Assembly (NCBI GenBank): GCA_026122225.1
Contig: JANEZZ010000404.1
Location: forward strand, 372,001 to 436,000
Length of the DNA stretch: 64,000 nt
Direction: 5' to 3'
Origin: Heloderma charlesbogerti
Taxonomy: Eukaryota; Chordata; Lepidosauria; Squamata; Helodermatidae
Within the stretch, counting starts at the first letter, position 1; every line of letters begins with the position of its first letter. Positions 11,674-22,110 of the stretch are shown piece by piece. The notes under the pieces were generated by a model. The model was not told the DNA's origin, ran no database searches, and was given only the letters and a program-made list of their open reading frames with translations. Made by a program: the position numbers and the translations under genes.

Positions 11674-12168
11674 CTTTGCCCAGGTGTCCCGCTTGCCCTG
11701 CTCTCTACCCACACTTATTTAACCCATGAATGGAATTTACTCGAGGAGGAGGGCCACCTTCAATGCTCCAGATGAGCAGGCTGTGCAGGGAGTGCTTGCT
11801 GGCTGAGGGATGCCTAATAGTTATCCCTGCTCCAAAATGGTGGAGGAATTTCTGGAAAACACTGAGGTGAGGGGTTGGGTCAATGAGGTCACTGGCAGGT
11901 GAGCGACACTCCCACAAGGGCTGGGCTAAGACAGCGAACCCAGTGCGATTGTGGAAACAGGTCAGTAACGGAGCCACCATACGTGGGAAAATTCGGACTA
12001 TAAGCAGTCTCAGAAGAAGCCATTTTTCAGCGATAAAATGCATCACTGGGGCTGAATGGCCACGACATCATGGAACCACATAGACCCCACAGCGCAGCCA
12101 GGTTGGAGTAAATGGTGGTTGGAAACACAGCCCATGTTGCATGGGTGTTTGTGGACCTGTCTAACTTA

Positions 12169-12330
12169 TCCCTGGTTCACACATGCATTGGCAGCTGAAT
12201 ATGTGAGCTGACTATGTGACTAAAGTGTTAAACATTGTCTTTAAGGTAGTATGAAATGTTCATTTGGGATGTTAGATCTGTGGCAATGTTGCAGTCTTCA
12301 AGGAATGGATATCCATGTGTGAGCCAGCCC
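12169..12330. mobile_element. Small MITE-like element with about 15-bp inverted ends
   Basis: The left end ccctggttcacacatgcat is the inverted match of the right end atccatgtgtgagccagccc, with a few mismatches. The interior of about 125 bp is AT-rich and noncoding. I could not define a target duplication. It lies between the two direct repeats at 11468 and 12909. Confidence 0.5.
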
Positions 12331-12908
12331 TGAAACTATTTTCCTTCTCTTCAAATGTCTAAAACAAATACACAAAAATAAAATAAGTAGCTATTTTCTT
12401 TTAATTCCACCCCCCACCCCCCACCCCAAAAGAGAGAAGCTATTGTAAAGCCACCATGACTCATGCTGGTTAAACTATGAATCACTAAGCAAACAAGCCA
12501 TCTATACTACAAAACCAACAGACGTATGTTGCACTACCAAAGAATCCAACTGCATTATGATTTGTGGTGCCCAGCATCAGCCAGCAATGCTAGGTCTGAA
12601 TCTGGCAGACAGCAGACCCAGTGGAAAAAAAGCAAAAAGCACAACCACAATTTGATGTTAAGGGGGAAACTGGATGACCATCCCAGAATGTCAACCTGCA
12701 AAGATTACAGAATTCTAGCAAAAGGCACTGGGAAGGAAAAGTCACCCTGAGAAACCAATTGGCACTGTGAGAAATGCCGGGCTGTGTCAGAAAGACTGAT
12801 ATAATAACAGCCCTTACTAATACTGGCATCCCACCAAATATTTAACTAGGAATTTAAGCTCACTTAGCATCTTGGATTGTTTCTGGGTCTGTCTTTTTCC
12901 AAAACCAT

Positions 12909-13115
12909 ACTTTTTTTAGTGCTGAAATTATCCCAGATATCTTATGTGCATCATATAAATATCTGTTGTCTTGGTTATATAAAATGACAAGCTGTGAAAT
13001 CCATGAAGAATCCCAGACCGTGTACCTACAACTGCCCTCCACTAGGTTTGGGCAGCCTTCAGGTACAGGATGTTGTAGGTCACTCCCTATTTAAGGTGCT
13101 GAGGCCTGGAGTGAC
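12909..13115. repeat. Direct repeat, second copy (about 205 bp)
   Basis: Same-orientation partner of 11468-11673, 1441 bp downstream. Differences are scattered substitutions such as catcgtataa versus catcatataa. Both contain a TATA-like ctatttaag near the end. Confidence 0.85.
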
Positions 13116-13633
13116 CCCTTCATGCCCATAGCCAGGTTGATGTTGGCAAGTGCCATTCCTGCCTTCTGCTTCCCAGCTGGCTGCCATCTTGATGATTACA
13201 TCTGCCTCCCTTCTGCTCTCCACTCTGGCCCATACTTGCGTTTCAGAGTCGGGCACCTGCCTGTAGACTGGGCAGAGTTCTTTCACCCTGCCAGTTGCTT
13301 TGATGATCTTTATTCCCACCCAACTCTCATCAGAGGCTTCCCTCAAGACTTTACTTGTCACCAGATGCAGGCTGGGGGCCAACTAGGTATCTCACTATCG
13401 GTCGGCATTCAAGCTCCCCGCCCCCATTCCTCTGGAATGCCCAAATATGCTTTAGTGAGATACTCAGAATTCAAACAATGTCCCTTCAAAAAATGAAACC
13501 AGAGCCATGGCAACTATTAGCCCGAATTAGGGTCCTTTGCCTTTTGAATCAGGAATTGCCACTCCTATGCTTATTTTTCTGAATGTCTACAGGCAAAATT
13601 CAATATTCATTATTTAGTGCCAAAGTAGACATA

Positions 13634-14461
13634 GGCCCCATCTACACGAGCCTTTTACTCTGGGGCAGCTGCGAATCGAGGTCCTTCAGGACGGATGACG
13701 TAGTCGCCCCTTCGCAGCCATCCATGGTTTTCTCCCGGAAAATGCAGATTTCCAAAGAAGCGTTTTGCTGCAATGTTTTTTGTTTGCTGCGGGTTTCCCC
13801 ACAGTTGTGAGCCATCTGTCCCTTCCCCAAGATGACTTCGCATTTTGCAGTGGGCATGTTGTAGGTGTGCGTTGTGTTAGCATCACTCTGTGACTCCCCT
13901 TTACTCCCCCCATCCCTTTGCAGTTGCGCAGTTACAGAGGCACAGAGAGGTGTTTTCATTTATTTCATCACACTTTTGCACATTTTTGCAGCTTCGTATC
14001 TTTGCAGTGGTTGCTTTTGGACTCAGTGCCCAAAGGCCGGGGGGGGGGGCTTGAGGGAGGACCAGCTTCGCTCCTGCCACCATTCTGGAGCGATGGGTAG
14101 GCACGTACTGCTCACGCCTTGTGAGTGTGAACCATCGCGAGAGTCTCAGGCTGGGGAACTGACAAACAGATGGTGTGGAAATGAAGGAGCACAGAACACC
14201 CACTTTTTACCTAACGAGGGATGGACAGACACAACAGAACCCATAAAATTCAAAACAGCCACTGAAGTGTCGCACCCCCATGCTCACGGGACTGCACAGC
14301 TGCGCATTAAAGTATAATGGCAAAAAAAAGGGCACGGCGGAGTCTGTTAGGGAAGCACACAGTAAATCATGAGTGTATCGCAGGAGAAGCTAATTCGAAG
14401 CTGCAATGCTGCACAGTTGCGATGGAGTGAAGCATGAAAGCAGTGCCATGTAGACAGGGCC
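13634..14461. mobile_element. Non-autonomous DNA element with GGCCC...TCTACA ends
   Basis: The left end is ggccccatctacacgagcc. The right end, cagtgccatgtagacagggcc, is its imperfect inverted copy. The interior of about 0.8 kb is noncoding. The left third is similar to 30606-30960. A 3-bp target duplication like that of its relatives is not clear here. The ends resemble those of the elements at 14973, 27387, 54950 and 56738, suggesting a shared transposase source not encoded in this window. Confidence 0.55.
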
Positions 14462-14639
14462 TTTATGTCAGAGGTGCGTGAATGCATCGCTAGGTGATAA
14501 TACTTTTTTCTTCTTTGCTTAAAACAGCCAGGGGTGTGGGGGAGGCACTGATTTGGATTGGGGCCACAGCATGGTTTAACCCTGCTGGTTCCCCAGCTCA
14601 AATCATCCCTCCTCCTGGAGCTCCTACTGTGCCTATATG

Positions 14640-14784
14640 TTTTTGTGGTTTTAATGTTCTATATATTTTAAATTGTTTTATTGTGTGCTGTTTGGTTTTA
14701 ATTTTTTTGAACTGCCCAGAGAGCTTCGGCTATTGGGCAGTATAGAAATGAAATGAATAAATAAATAAATAAATAAATAAATAA
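14640..14784 (+). mobile_element. L2 LINE 3' end
   Basis: It carries the L2 3' UTR word order ttttaatgttctatatattt, then gcccagagagcttcggct, then the closing arm tgggcagtata of the terminal hairpin, followed by an (AATA)n tail. It matches the 3' end of the long L2 at 46385-46634, read from the other strand. Only the last ~145 bp are present. Confidence 0.9.
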
Positions 14785-15152
14785 AATGTTTTCCTCTCCA
14801 GTCCCCCACAGGACTGCTTTTAGCCACCACAATCCCACCAAAACAAAAACAAAAAACAAGACATCAGGAGAAGTATTCATGCACCTCCAGGAAGGGGCAT
14901 TTAGTTTGACCCCATATCATTGCAGTCTAGTAAGTGTCTTAACATCATATCTATGCACATAACCTGGCCAGGGGGCGATCAACGTTGCGCCCGCCATCAC
15001 AATGAATTCAGTGTCCCATTGGGTTAAATGCTCTCGCATTAAAATGTGATTATTCACACTCACCCATTTTCCCCGTTGCAGTGCTTCATCGAGTGCATGA
15101 GCTCGCTTCTCACTCGAGCGCTGTGCTGTTTTCCTGCTGTTTTCCTGCGCGC

Positions 15153-15225
15153 GCTTGTCTGAACTCGGATGCTAAGCGGGGTTGGCCCCGGTTAGTAGTT
15201 GGATGGGCGACCACCTGGGAATCAG
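15153..15225 (+). ncRNA. 5S rRNA-derived segment, left arm of copy A
   Basis: The sequence gctaagcggggttggccccg followed by gttagtagttggatgggcga and ccacctgggaat follows vertebrate 5S rRNA from about nucleotide 35 to 101. That stretch includes the A box, intermediate element and C box of the internal Pol III promoter. The 5S 5' end and 3' end are missing, so it is not a functional 5S gene. Its orientation points into the foldback. Whether it is transcribed is unknown. Confidence 0.8.
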
Positions 15226-15593
15226 GCTTCCTGCACTGAGCAGGGGGTTGTTCTATCCCTTCAAATGAGACTAAGTTTTACCCCCTCCTATCCCCCGCTC
15301 CAGATGTTTTTTTTTTTTAATTAAGGCATTATCCTCGCAGAATCAGGGCTTCTCCGCCATGTTTTTTTTCTAATTCAGGCATGATCTTCCAAGATTTGAA
15401 GTTGTAAAGCTTCACAACCTGGAAGCTTGGAAGATCATGCCTCAACTAGAAAAAAAAACATTGGGGAGAAGCCCCGATTCTGCGAGGATAACGCCTTAAT
15501 TTTTTAAAAAAACATCCTAAGCGGGGGATAGGAGGGGGTAAAACTTAGTCTCATTTGAAGGGATAGAACAACCCCCTGCTCAATGCAGGAAGC

Positions 15594-15666
15594 CTGATTC
15601 CCAGGTGGTCGCCCATCCAACTACTGACCAGGGCTGACCTCGCTTAGCTTTCAAGATCAGACAAGC
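15594..15666 (-). ncRNA. 5S rRNA-derived segment, right arm of copy A
   Basis: This is the inverted counterpart of the left-arm segment. Read on the minus strand it gives cttgtctgatcttgaaagct, then aagcgaggtcagccctggtc and the C-box-like tggatgggcgaccacctggg. It also points into the foldback. Confidence 0.8.
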
Positions 15667-16023
15667 ACACACACATCCAGCCCTTTGCTTGTTGCTGAGG
15701 AAATGGGGGCTGCTGAGGAAGCTATGCAATCGGTAGCCGGAATAAGACATGGGGCCATCGAGAGCTCTGATTGGACAGGAGGGAAATACAAACACCGCAG
15801 CATATGGACAGGCGAGGGAGGGGACTACGACCGGATACGGTAGCGAAGGCGGAAAATCAGAGCACATTAAGGGGAAATACCGGGATATCAGGGTATTGAA
15901 AGCGGGAGCACGGAAGTGGGAAATTCCGGTTCCAATTCAAGGCGGCTACTGCGTAGTGTGAAAGGCAGGTGGTGAAACCTCATTGGAAGCGAAAAAAGGC
16001 GGTAAGTGTAGATCCAGCCCAGG

Positions 16024-17049
16024 TTGCAGACAAATACGTGTTGATATCAATTTTGGATTTTCTAACCATTAGGCTTGTAATTAGGAGAAACTCTTGGTTT
16101 TAAATGGGTTAGTTTTTTGGTCAAAATGTATTGGGTTTCAGTACCACAGAAGAGGAATCTGGAGGAAGGAGGGAAGAAAGCTGACAAGTATATTTATATT
16201 CACTCCCTGTGTCTGTGTAAGTGTGTGTGCATGGATAAAGATCTGAGCAGGGCTGCTTTCTTCATTCTGAACTTTCAGGGCAGATGGCCAAGTGTCACAC
16301 ATTTGAGGGGAGCGGGCTTCAGTGTGACCATGGTAGTGGAAAGTCTGAAAGGAAAGACTCCAGATTACCAAATTCCAAGGGGGGGGGGAATAATTGACGC
16401 TGCTCTCAAATACAGCCAGGACATTAGATCATCCTCTCTTCATTGTCTTTCCAGATCAGCAATTTAAGCTCATTCTTTCCTAATTTAGTGAGCTTGGCTC
16501 CCCTTTTCCTTTAAAATAAGCACACATTTCCCTCCCTTTTTCTTTCACAGCGAGCTAATTGCTGGCTGTTGGTATAAAAGGATTGCATCAGACTTTTTCT
16601 TATTATTTATTGCTTATTTTTTATTTATTGGTTTAACTATTGAAATAGTCTGAAACTCTTTAGCAGGTGTGTTGTCTGTCAAAGCCTGAGTATTGCATTC
16701 AGGCTCTACACAGAGATTGGTAACTTGACAGCTTTATTTACATTTTACAGTTCTCTGGCACGGATCCTAACACAGGCCTGCACAGGGCTTTCCCTAATCT
16801 AAAGCACAGGGGAAGGGGAAGAGTAGAGTGCTAATTCAATTGTGTGGAGATGGAACTTCTTAGTTTTATTTATTATTTTTTTATTTACATTATTTATATA
16901 CATCAAAGATTTTGGAGCAGTGAACACCAAGATTAAAGAAAAAAGAATAAAATACCATATTAAAACAATTAAAACATTTTAAAAGAAACAGATTCTGAAC
17001 TTAATAAACTGTGGCTGGTCACTCGGGGAAGGTCTCTCAAAATAGCAGT
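16024..17049. other. Intronic stretch, nothing recognised
   Basis: AT-rich noncoding sequence with a G-run at about 16379 and short T-rich tracts near 16600 and 16865. I see no coding exon, RNA gene or bounded mobile element. Confidence 0.5.
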
Positions 17050-17557
17050 GTCATAGACTCATAGAATAGTAGGGTTAGAAGGGGTCTATGAGACCATCAA
17101 GTCCAACCCCTTGCTCAATGCAGGAATCCAAGTCAGAGCATCCCGGACAGATGGCTATCCAGCCTCCTCTTGAATGCCTCCAGTGTGGGAGAGCCCACCA
17201 CCTCCCTAGGTCATTGGCTCCATTGTCGTATTGCTCTAACTGTCAGGAAGTTTTTCCTGAAGTTCAGCCGGGATCTGGCTTCCTGTCACTTGAGCCCATT
17301 ATTCCGTGTCCTGCATGCTGGGATGATGGAGAAGAGATCCTGGCCTTCCTCTCTGGGACAACCTTTGAAGTACTCAAAGAGCGCTATTCTATCTCCCCTC
17401 AGTCTTCTCTTCTCAAGGCTAAACAGACCCAGTTCTTTCAGTCTCTCTTCATAGGGCTTTGTTTCCAGGCCCCTGATCATCTTTGTTGCCCTCCTCTGAA
17501 CCCTCTCCAGCTTGTCTGCATCCTTCTTAAAATGTGGTGCCCAGAATTGGACACAGT
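17050..17557 (-). mobile_element. CR1 LINE (minus), 3' part, split by BovB
   Basis: The 3' end lies at 17050-17080, where the inverted ATTCTATG tail tcatagactcatagaatag is followed by gggttagaaggggtctatga. Minus-strand translation of 17286-17480 gives [18 protein letters not shown] and [15 protein letters not shown], the CR1 C-terminus. At 17557 the CR1 is cut by BovB and resumes at 20800 with the adjoining RT segment. Confidence 0.93.
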
Positions 17558-17568
17558 ACTCCAGATGA
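17558..17568. repeat. BovB target-site duplication, left copy
   Basis: The 11 bases actccagatga occur here in the CR1 host and again at 20789-20799 after the BovB tail. This marks the insertion site. Confidence 0.85.
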
Positions 17569-20500
17569 CCCCTTCATGGATCACTGCCTTGTTGTGGCGA
17601 AGGGGCTTGCGTAACTCAGAGAAGCCATAAGCTATGTCGTGCAGGGCCACCCAAGACGGACAGGTCATGGCAGAGAGTTCTGACAAAATGTGGTCCACTG
17701 GAGAAGGAAATGGCAACCCACTCCAGTATCCTTGCCAAGAAAACCCCATGGAACGTATCACAAGGCTAAAAGATATGACGCTGGAAGATGAGCCCCTCAG
17801 GTCGGAAGGTGTCCAATATACTACTGGGGAAGAGCAGAGGGTATTTCCAAGTAGCGCCAGAAAGAGTGAAGCGGCTGGGCCAAAACCGAAAGGACACTCA
17901 GCTGTGGATGTGTCTGGTGGTGAAAAGAAAATCCAATGCTGTAAAGAACAATATTGTTTAGGAACCTGGAATGTCAGATCAATGAATCAAGGTAAGTTGG
18001 AGGTGGTCAAACATGAGATGGCAAGATTGAACATCAACATCTTGGGAATCAGCGAACTCAAATGGACAGGCATGGGCGAATTTAATTCATGTGACCATCA
18101 TATCTACTATTGTGGGCAAGAATCCCTTAGAAGAAATGGAGTAGCATTCATAGTCAACAAAAGGGTGGGAAAAGCAGTACTGGGGTACAATCTTAAAAAC
18201 GATAGAATGATCTCAGTACGAATCCAAGGCAAACCATTCAACATCACAGTAATTCAAGTCTATGCCCCAACCACTGATGCCGAAGAAGCTGAGGTTGATC
18301 GGTTCTATGAAGACCTACAACTCCTTCTAGAAGTAACACCAAAAAAAGATGTCCTCTTCATCATAGGGGATTGGAATGCTAAAGTCGGAAGTCAAGAAAT
18401 CACCGGGATAACAGGCAAGCATGGCCTTGGTGTACAAAATGAAGCAGGACAAAAGCTAATAGAGTTTTGCCAAGAGAACACGCTGATCATAGCAAACACT
18501 CTTTTCCAACAGCACAAGAGACGACTCTACACATGGACATCACCAGATGGTCAATATCGAAATCAGATTGATTATGTACTTTGCAGACAAAGATGGAGAA
18601 GCTCTATACAGTCAGTCAAAACAAGACCTGGAGCTGACTGTGGCTCAGATCATGAGCTTCTTGTTGCAAAATTTCGGCTTAAACTGAAGAACGTAGGGAA
18701 AACCACTAAACCATTCAGGTATGACCTCAATCATATCCCTTATGAATATACAGTGGAGGTGAGGAATAGATTTCAGGGATTAGACCTGATAGACAGAGTG
18801 CCTGAGGAACTATGGACGGAGGTCCGTAACATTGTTCAGGAGGCAGCAACGAAATCCATCCCAAAGAAAAAGAACTGCAAGAAAGCCAAGTGGCTGTCTG
18901 ATGAGGCTTTACAAGTAGCTGAGGAAAGAAGGGAAGCGAAAAGCAAGGGAGAAAGGGGAAGATATATCCAACTGAATGCAGAGTTCCAGAGAATAGCAAG
19001 GAGAGACAAGAAGGCCTTCTTAAATGAACAATGCAAAGAAATCGAGGAAAACAACAGAATGGGAAAGACTAGAGATCTCTCCAAGAAAATTGGAGATCTC
19101 AAGGGAACGTTTTGTGCAAAGACGGGCATGATAAAGGACAAAGAAGGCAGGGACCTAACAGAAGCAGATGAGATTAAGAAGAGGTGGAAAGAATACACAG
19201 AAGAACTATACAGGAAAGATCTGAATGTCCCTGATAGCCATGATAGGGCGGTCACTGAACTTGAGCCAGACATCCTAGAGAGTGAAGTCAAGTGGGCCTT
19301 AGGAAGCATTAGTAACAACAAAGCTAGCGGAGATGACAGTATTCCAGCTGAGCTATTTAAAATCCTAAAAGATGATGCTGTTAAAGTGCTGCATTCAATA
19401 TGCCAACAAATTTGGAACACTCAGCAATGGCCGCAAGACTGGAAAAGGTCAGTTTACATTCCAATTCCAAAGAAGGGCAACGCCAAAGAGTGTTCAAACT
19501 ACCGCACAATTGCGCTCATTTCACATGCCAGCAAGGTGATGCTCAAAATCCTACAAACTAGGCTTCAGCAGTATGCGAACCAAGAACTACCGGAAGTACA
19601 AGCTGGGTTTCGAAGAGGCAGAGGAACTAGAGATCAAATCGCCAACATTCGCTGCTTCATGGAGAAAGCAAGAGAATTCCAGAAAAATGTCTATTTCTGC
19701 TTCATTGACTATGCTAAAGCCTTTGATTGTGTGGATCACAACAAACTGTGGCAAATTCGTAAAGTGATGGGAGTACCAGACCACCTTACCTGTCTCCTGA
19801 GAAACCTGTATGAGGGTCAAGAAGCAACAGTAAGAACCGACATGGAACAACCGAGTGGTTCAAAATTGGGAAAGGAGTACGACAAGGCTGCATATTGTCA
19901 CCCTGCTTATTTAACTTATATGCAGAGTACATCATGAGAAATGCCGGGTTGGATGAATCAGAGGTCGGAATTAAGACTGCTGGGAGAATTATCAACAACC
20001 TCCGATATGCAGACGATACCACCCTAATGGCAGAAAGTGAAGAGGATCTAAAGAGCCTCTTGTTGAGGGTGAAAGAGGAGAGTGCAAAAGCTGGTTTGAA
20101 ACTCAACATTACAAAAACTAAGATCATGGCATCTGGCCCCATCACTTCCTGGCATAGAGAAGGGGAAGAAATGGTAGCAGTGACAGATTTTACTTTCTTG
20201 GGCTCCAAGATCACCGCAGACGGTGACTGTAGCCATGAAATTAAAAGACGCTTGCTCCTTGGGAGGAAAGCTATGGCAAACCTAGACAGCATAGTAAGAA
20301 GCAGAGACATCACCTTGCCGACAAAGGTCCGTCTAATCAAAGCTATGGTTTTCCCAGTAGTAATGTATGGCTGTGAGAGCTGGACTATCAGGAAGGCTGA
20401 GCGCCGAAGAATTGATGCTTTCGAACTGTGGGGCTGGAGAAGACTCTTACGAGTCCCCTGGACTGCAAGGAGGTCAAATCAGTCAATCGTAAAGGAAATC

Positions 20501-20788
20501 AACCCTGAGTGCTCATTGGAAGGGCAGATACTGAAGCTGAAGCTCCAATATTTTGGTCACCTAATGCGAAGAGAAAACTCTCTGGAAAAGACCCTGATGC
20601 TGGGAAAGACTGAAGGCAAAAGGAGAAGGGGACGACAGAGGATGAGATGGCTAGATAGCATCACCGATGCAATGAATATGAACTTGAGCACACTCCGGGA
20701 GAGAGCACAGGACAGGAAGGCCTGGCGTGCTGTGGTCCATGGGGTCACGAAGAGTCGGACACGACTGAACTACTGAACAACAACAACA
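17569..20788 (+). mobile_element. BovB LINE, near full length
   Basis: The 5' end reads ttcatggatcactgccttgt and gcagggccacccaagacgga, which I recognise as the BovB start. The 3' end is gacacgactgaactactgaa plus a CAA-repeat tail. The length of 3.2 kb fits a complete BovB. It interrupts a minus-strand CR1 and is flanked by the 11-bp duplication actccagatga. It is the most intact of three BovB copies here; the others are 2566-4577 and 58641-58761. BovB is well known for horizontal spread among squamates and ruminants. Confidence 0.95.
17634..20776 (+). pseudogene. BovB ORF: endonuclease-reverse transcriptase with one frameshift
   Basis: The first frame (17634-19937) starts MSCRATQDGQ. It contains the APE-type endonuclease with LGTWNVRSM, ISELKWTGMG (catalytic Glu), QVYAPTTDAEE, IIGDWNAKVG, NQIDYVLC and GSDHELLVAKF. 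The RT begins with SNYRTIALISHASK, QAGFRRGRGTRDQ and CFIDYAKAFDCVDHNKL. Near 19838 one G is missing relative to the BovB at 2566-4577, and the frame shifts. The second frame (to 20776) continues with LFNLYAEYIMRNAG, the catalytic RYADD, and the C-terminal region ending in SRTRLNY and a stop. Apart from this single base the reading frame of about 1047 codons appears open. Without the RT core in frame the product would be inactive. Confidence 0.93.
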
Positions 20789-20799
20789 ACTCCAGATGA

Positions 20800-21400
20800 G
20801 GCCTAACCAGTGCTGAGTAGAGGGGAACTAGTACTTCCCGGGATTTGGAAGCTATGCTTCTATGAATGCATCCCAAAAGAGCATTGGCCCTTTTTGCAGC
20901 CACATTCCATTGTTGGCTCATATTCAGCTTGTGATCTACAACAATTCCAAGATCCTTCTTGCTTGTAGTGTTCTTGAGCCATGTATCCCCCATCTTGTAA
21001 CTCTGCATTTGATTTCTTTTTCCTAGGTGCAGAACTTGGCATTTATCCCTATTAAATGTCATTCTGCTGTTTTCTGCCCAGCGCTCCAATCCATCAAGAT
21101 CACTTTGAATTTTGTTTCTGTCTTCTAGCTATCCCGCCCAATTTTGTGTCATCTGCAGATTTGATCAGCATTCCCTGCAACTCATTAATACAAATGTTGA
21201 AGAGCACTGGGCCCAGGACTGAGCCCTGCAGTACCCCACTCGTTACCTCTCCCCAGTTTGAGAAGGTCCCATTGATAAGCACTCTTTGAGTCCGATTCTG
21301 TAGCCAACTGTGGATCCACCTGTTGGTTGTTTCATCTGGCCCACTTTGAGCTAGTTTGCTTATCAGGCTATCATGGGGCACTTTGTCAAAAGCTTTGCAA
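20800..21400 (-). mobile_element. CR1 LINE (minus), RT part, continuation after BovB
   Basis: Minus-strand translation gives [36 protein letters not shown], a decayed active-site region SADDTKLG, then YKMGDTWLKNTTSKKDLGIV. It joins the part at 17050-17557 once BovB is removed. The CR1 is 5'-truncated at about 21400, within RT, so the whole insertion was about 1.1 kb. Confidence 0.9.
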
Positions 21401-21419
21401 TGATAACGCAATCGTACTT

Positions 21420-22110
21420 ACTTCTCAGTAGACATAGGATCGTGGTGTAAGTCTGCAACCCTTGGCACTCTTACTTGGGAGTAAGCCCTGCTGAAGCTAA
21501 TGGGGTGCTCTGAATCAACAAAGGACACTGATTCTGAGCTTGGTGGGGTGGATGATCATATCTATCTATCTATTTATTTATTTATTTCATTTTTATACCG
21601 CCCAATAGCCGAAGCTCTCTGGGCGGTTCACAAAAATTAAAACCAAACAACACACAATAAAACAATTTAAAATATATAGAACATTAAAACCACAATATAA
21701 CAATACAACCACAATAAAACCTAGCAGCAGTGCAAGAGTTTAAAATACAGATTTAAAACAGCAAAGATAAAAATTTAGAAATTTTTATCGTTGAAATTTA
21801 GAAATATCTCTCTTCCTTTGTTGCAGGGAGGCATTTTACCTTCTTCTCCTTCCAATTGGCCTGCAATTAGAAAAATGTGCTCAAGCATTTCCATGGCAGA
21901 CACATGGTGTGAACTGAGGAAAGCCCTTCCTTGGCAAGTTTATAGTGCTACACTGGCATCACACACTGCCAGTATTGTGCCATTGACTTTTATTATTAGC
22001 TTATCTCTGATCTTTTCGTATGCGGGATTAAGGGGGAAATGTGTGGGAGATGTCCTGGAGGTTGACAACGTCATGTAAAAGATCCGCAAACTCTGTGAGT
22101 GTAGCACACC
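21420..22110 (+). mobile_element. Truncated relative of the DNA element at 54950, split by an L2 end
   Basis: Two parts (about 21420-21555 and 21788-22110) align in order with 55146-55530. Shared words include cttacttgggagtaagcc, ggtgctctga, ttggtggggtgg, gcagggaggcatt, aaaatgtgctcaagcattt and the gtcatgtaaa...ctgtgagtg end. The terminal repeats are missing at both sides. An L2 3' end sits between the two parts. Confidence 0.75.
21556..21787 (-). mobile_element. L2 LINE 3' end (minus)
   Basis: The tail (TTTA)n is followed by the hairpin ccgcccaatagccgaagctc...tctgggcgg and then the L2 3' UTR, in the same order as at 46385-46620. No coding part remains. It is inserted into the element covering 21420-22110, so it is the younger of the two. 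Confidence 0.93.

Larger units (their letters stand above)
15153..15666. repeat. 514-bp foldback (two 257-bp inverted arms)
   Basis: The arms are inverted copies centred between 15409 and 15410, at gttgtaaag/cttcacaac. The outermost match gcttgtct (15153) pairs with agacaagc (ending 15666), so the coordinates are exactly symmetric. Each arm reads, from outside in: 5S-like segment, ctgcactgagcaggggg, a polypyrimidine block, a T-run, and the gcatgatcttccaag core. A single strand could fold into a long hairpin. Confidence 0.93.
14973..16020 (+). mobile_element. Non-autonomous DNA transposon with 5S-like foldback, copy A
   Basis: The element starts gggcgatcaacgttgcgccc and ends gtaagtgtagatccagccc. 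The ends are imperfect inverted repeats (better seen in copy B as gatctacattgtgcccgcc). It is flanked by AGG on both sides (14970-14972 and 16021-16023). The order inside is: left unique part to about 15152; a foldback with two 257-bp arms at 15153-15666, each outer end 5S rRNA-like; and a right unique part to 16020. No credible long ORF exists. An inverted copy is at 27387-29404 and a truncated one at 39500-40242. The transposase superfamily cannot be inferred from ends and a 3-bp duplication alone. Confidence 0.75.

Noticed and set aside
11468..13115. LTR retrotransposon with 205-bp LTRs
   Set aside because: No TG...CA termini, no primer binding site or polypurine tract, and no coding motif between the repeats.
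15153..15225. A functional 5S rRNA gene
   Set aside because: The first ~34 and last ~20 nucleotides of 5S are missing and the piece is one arm of a foldback transposon.
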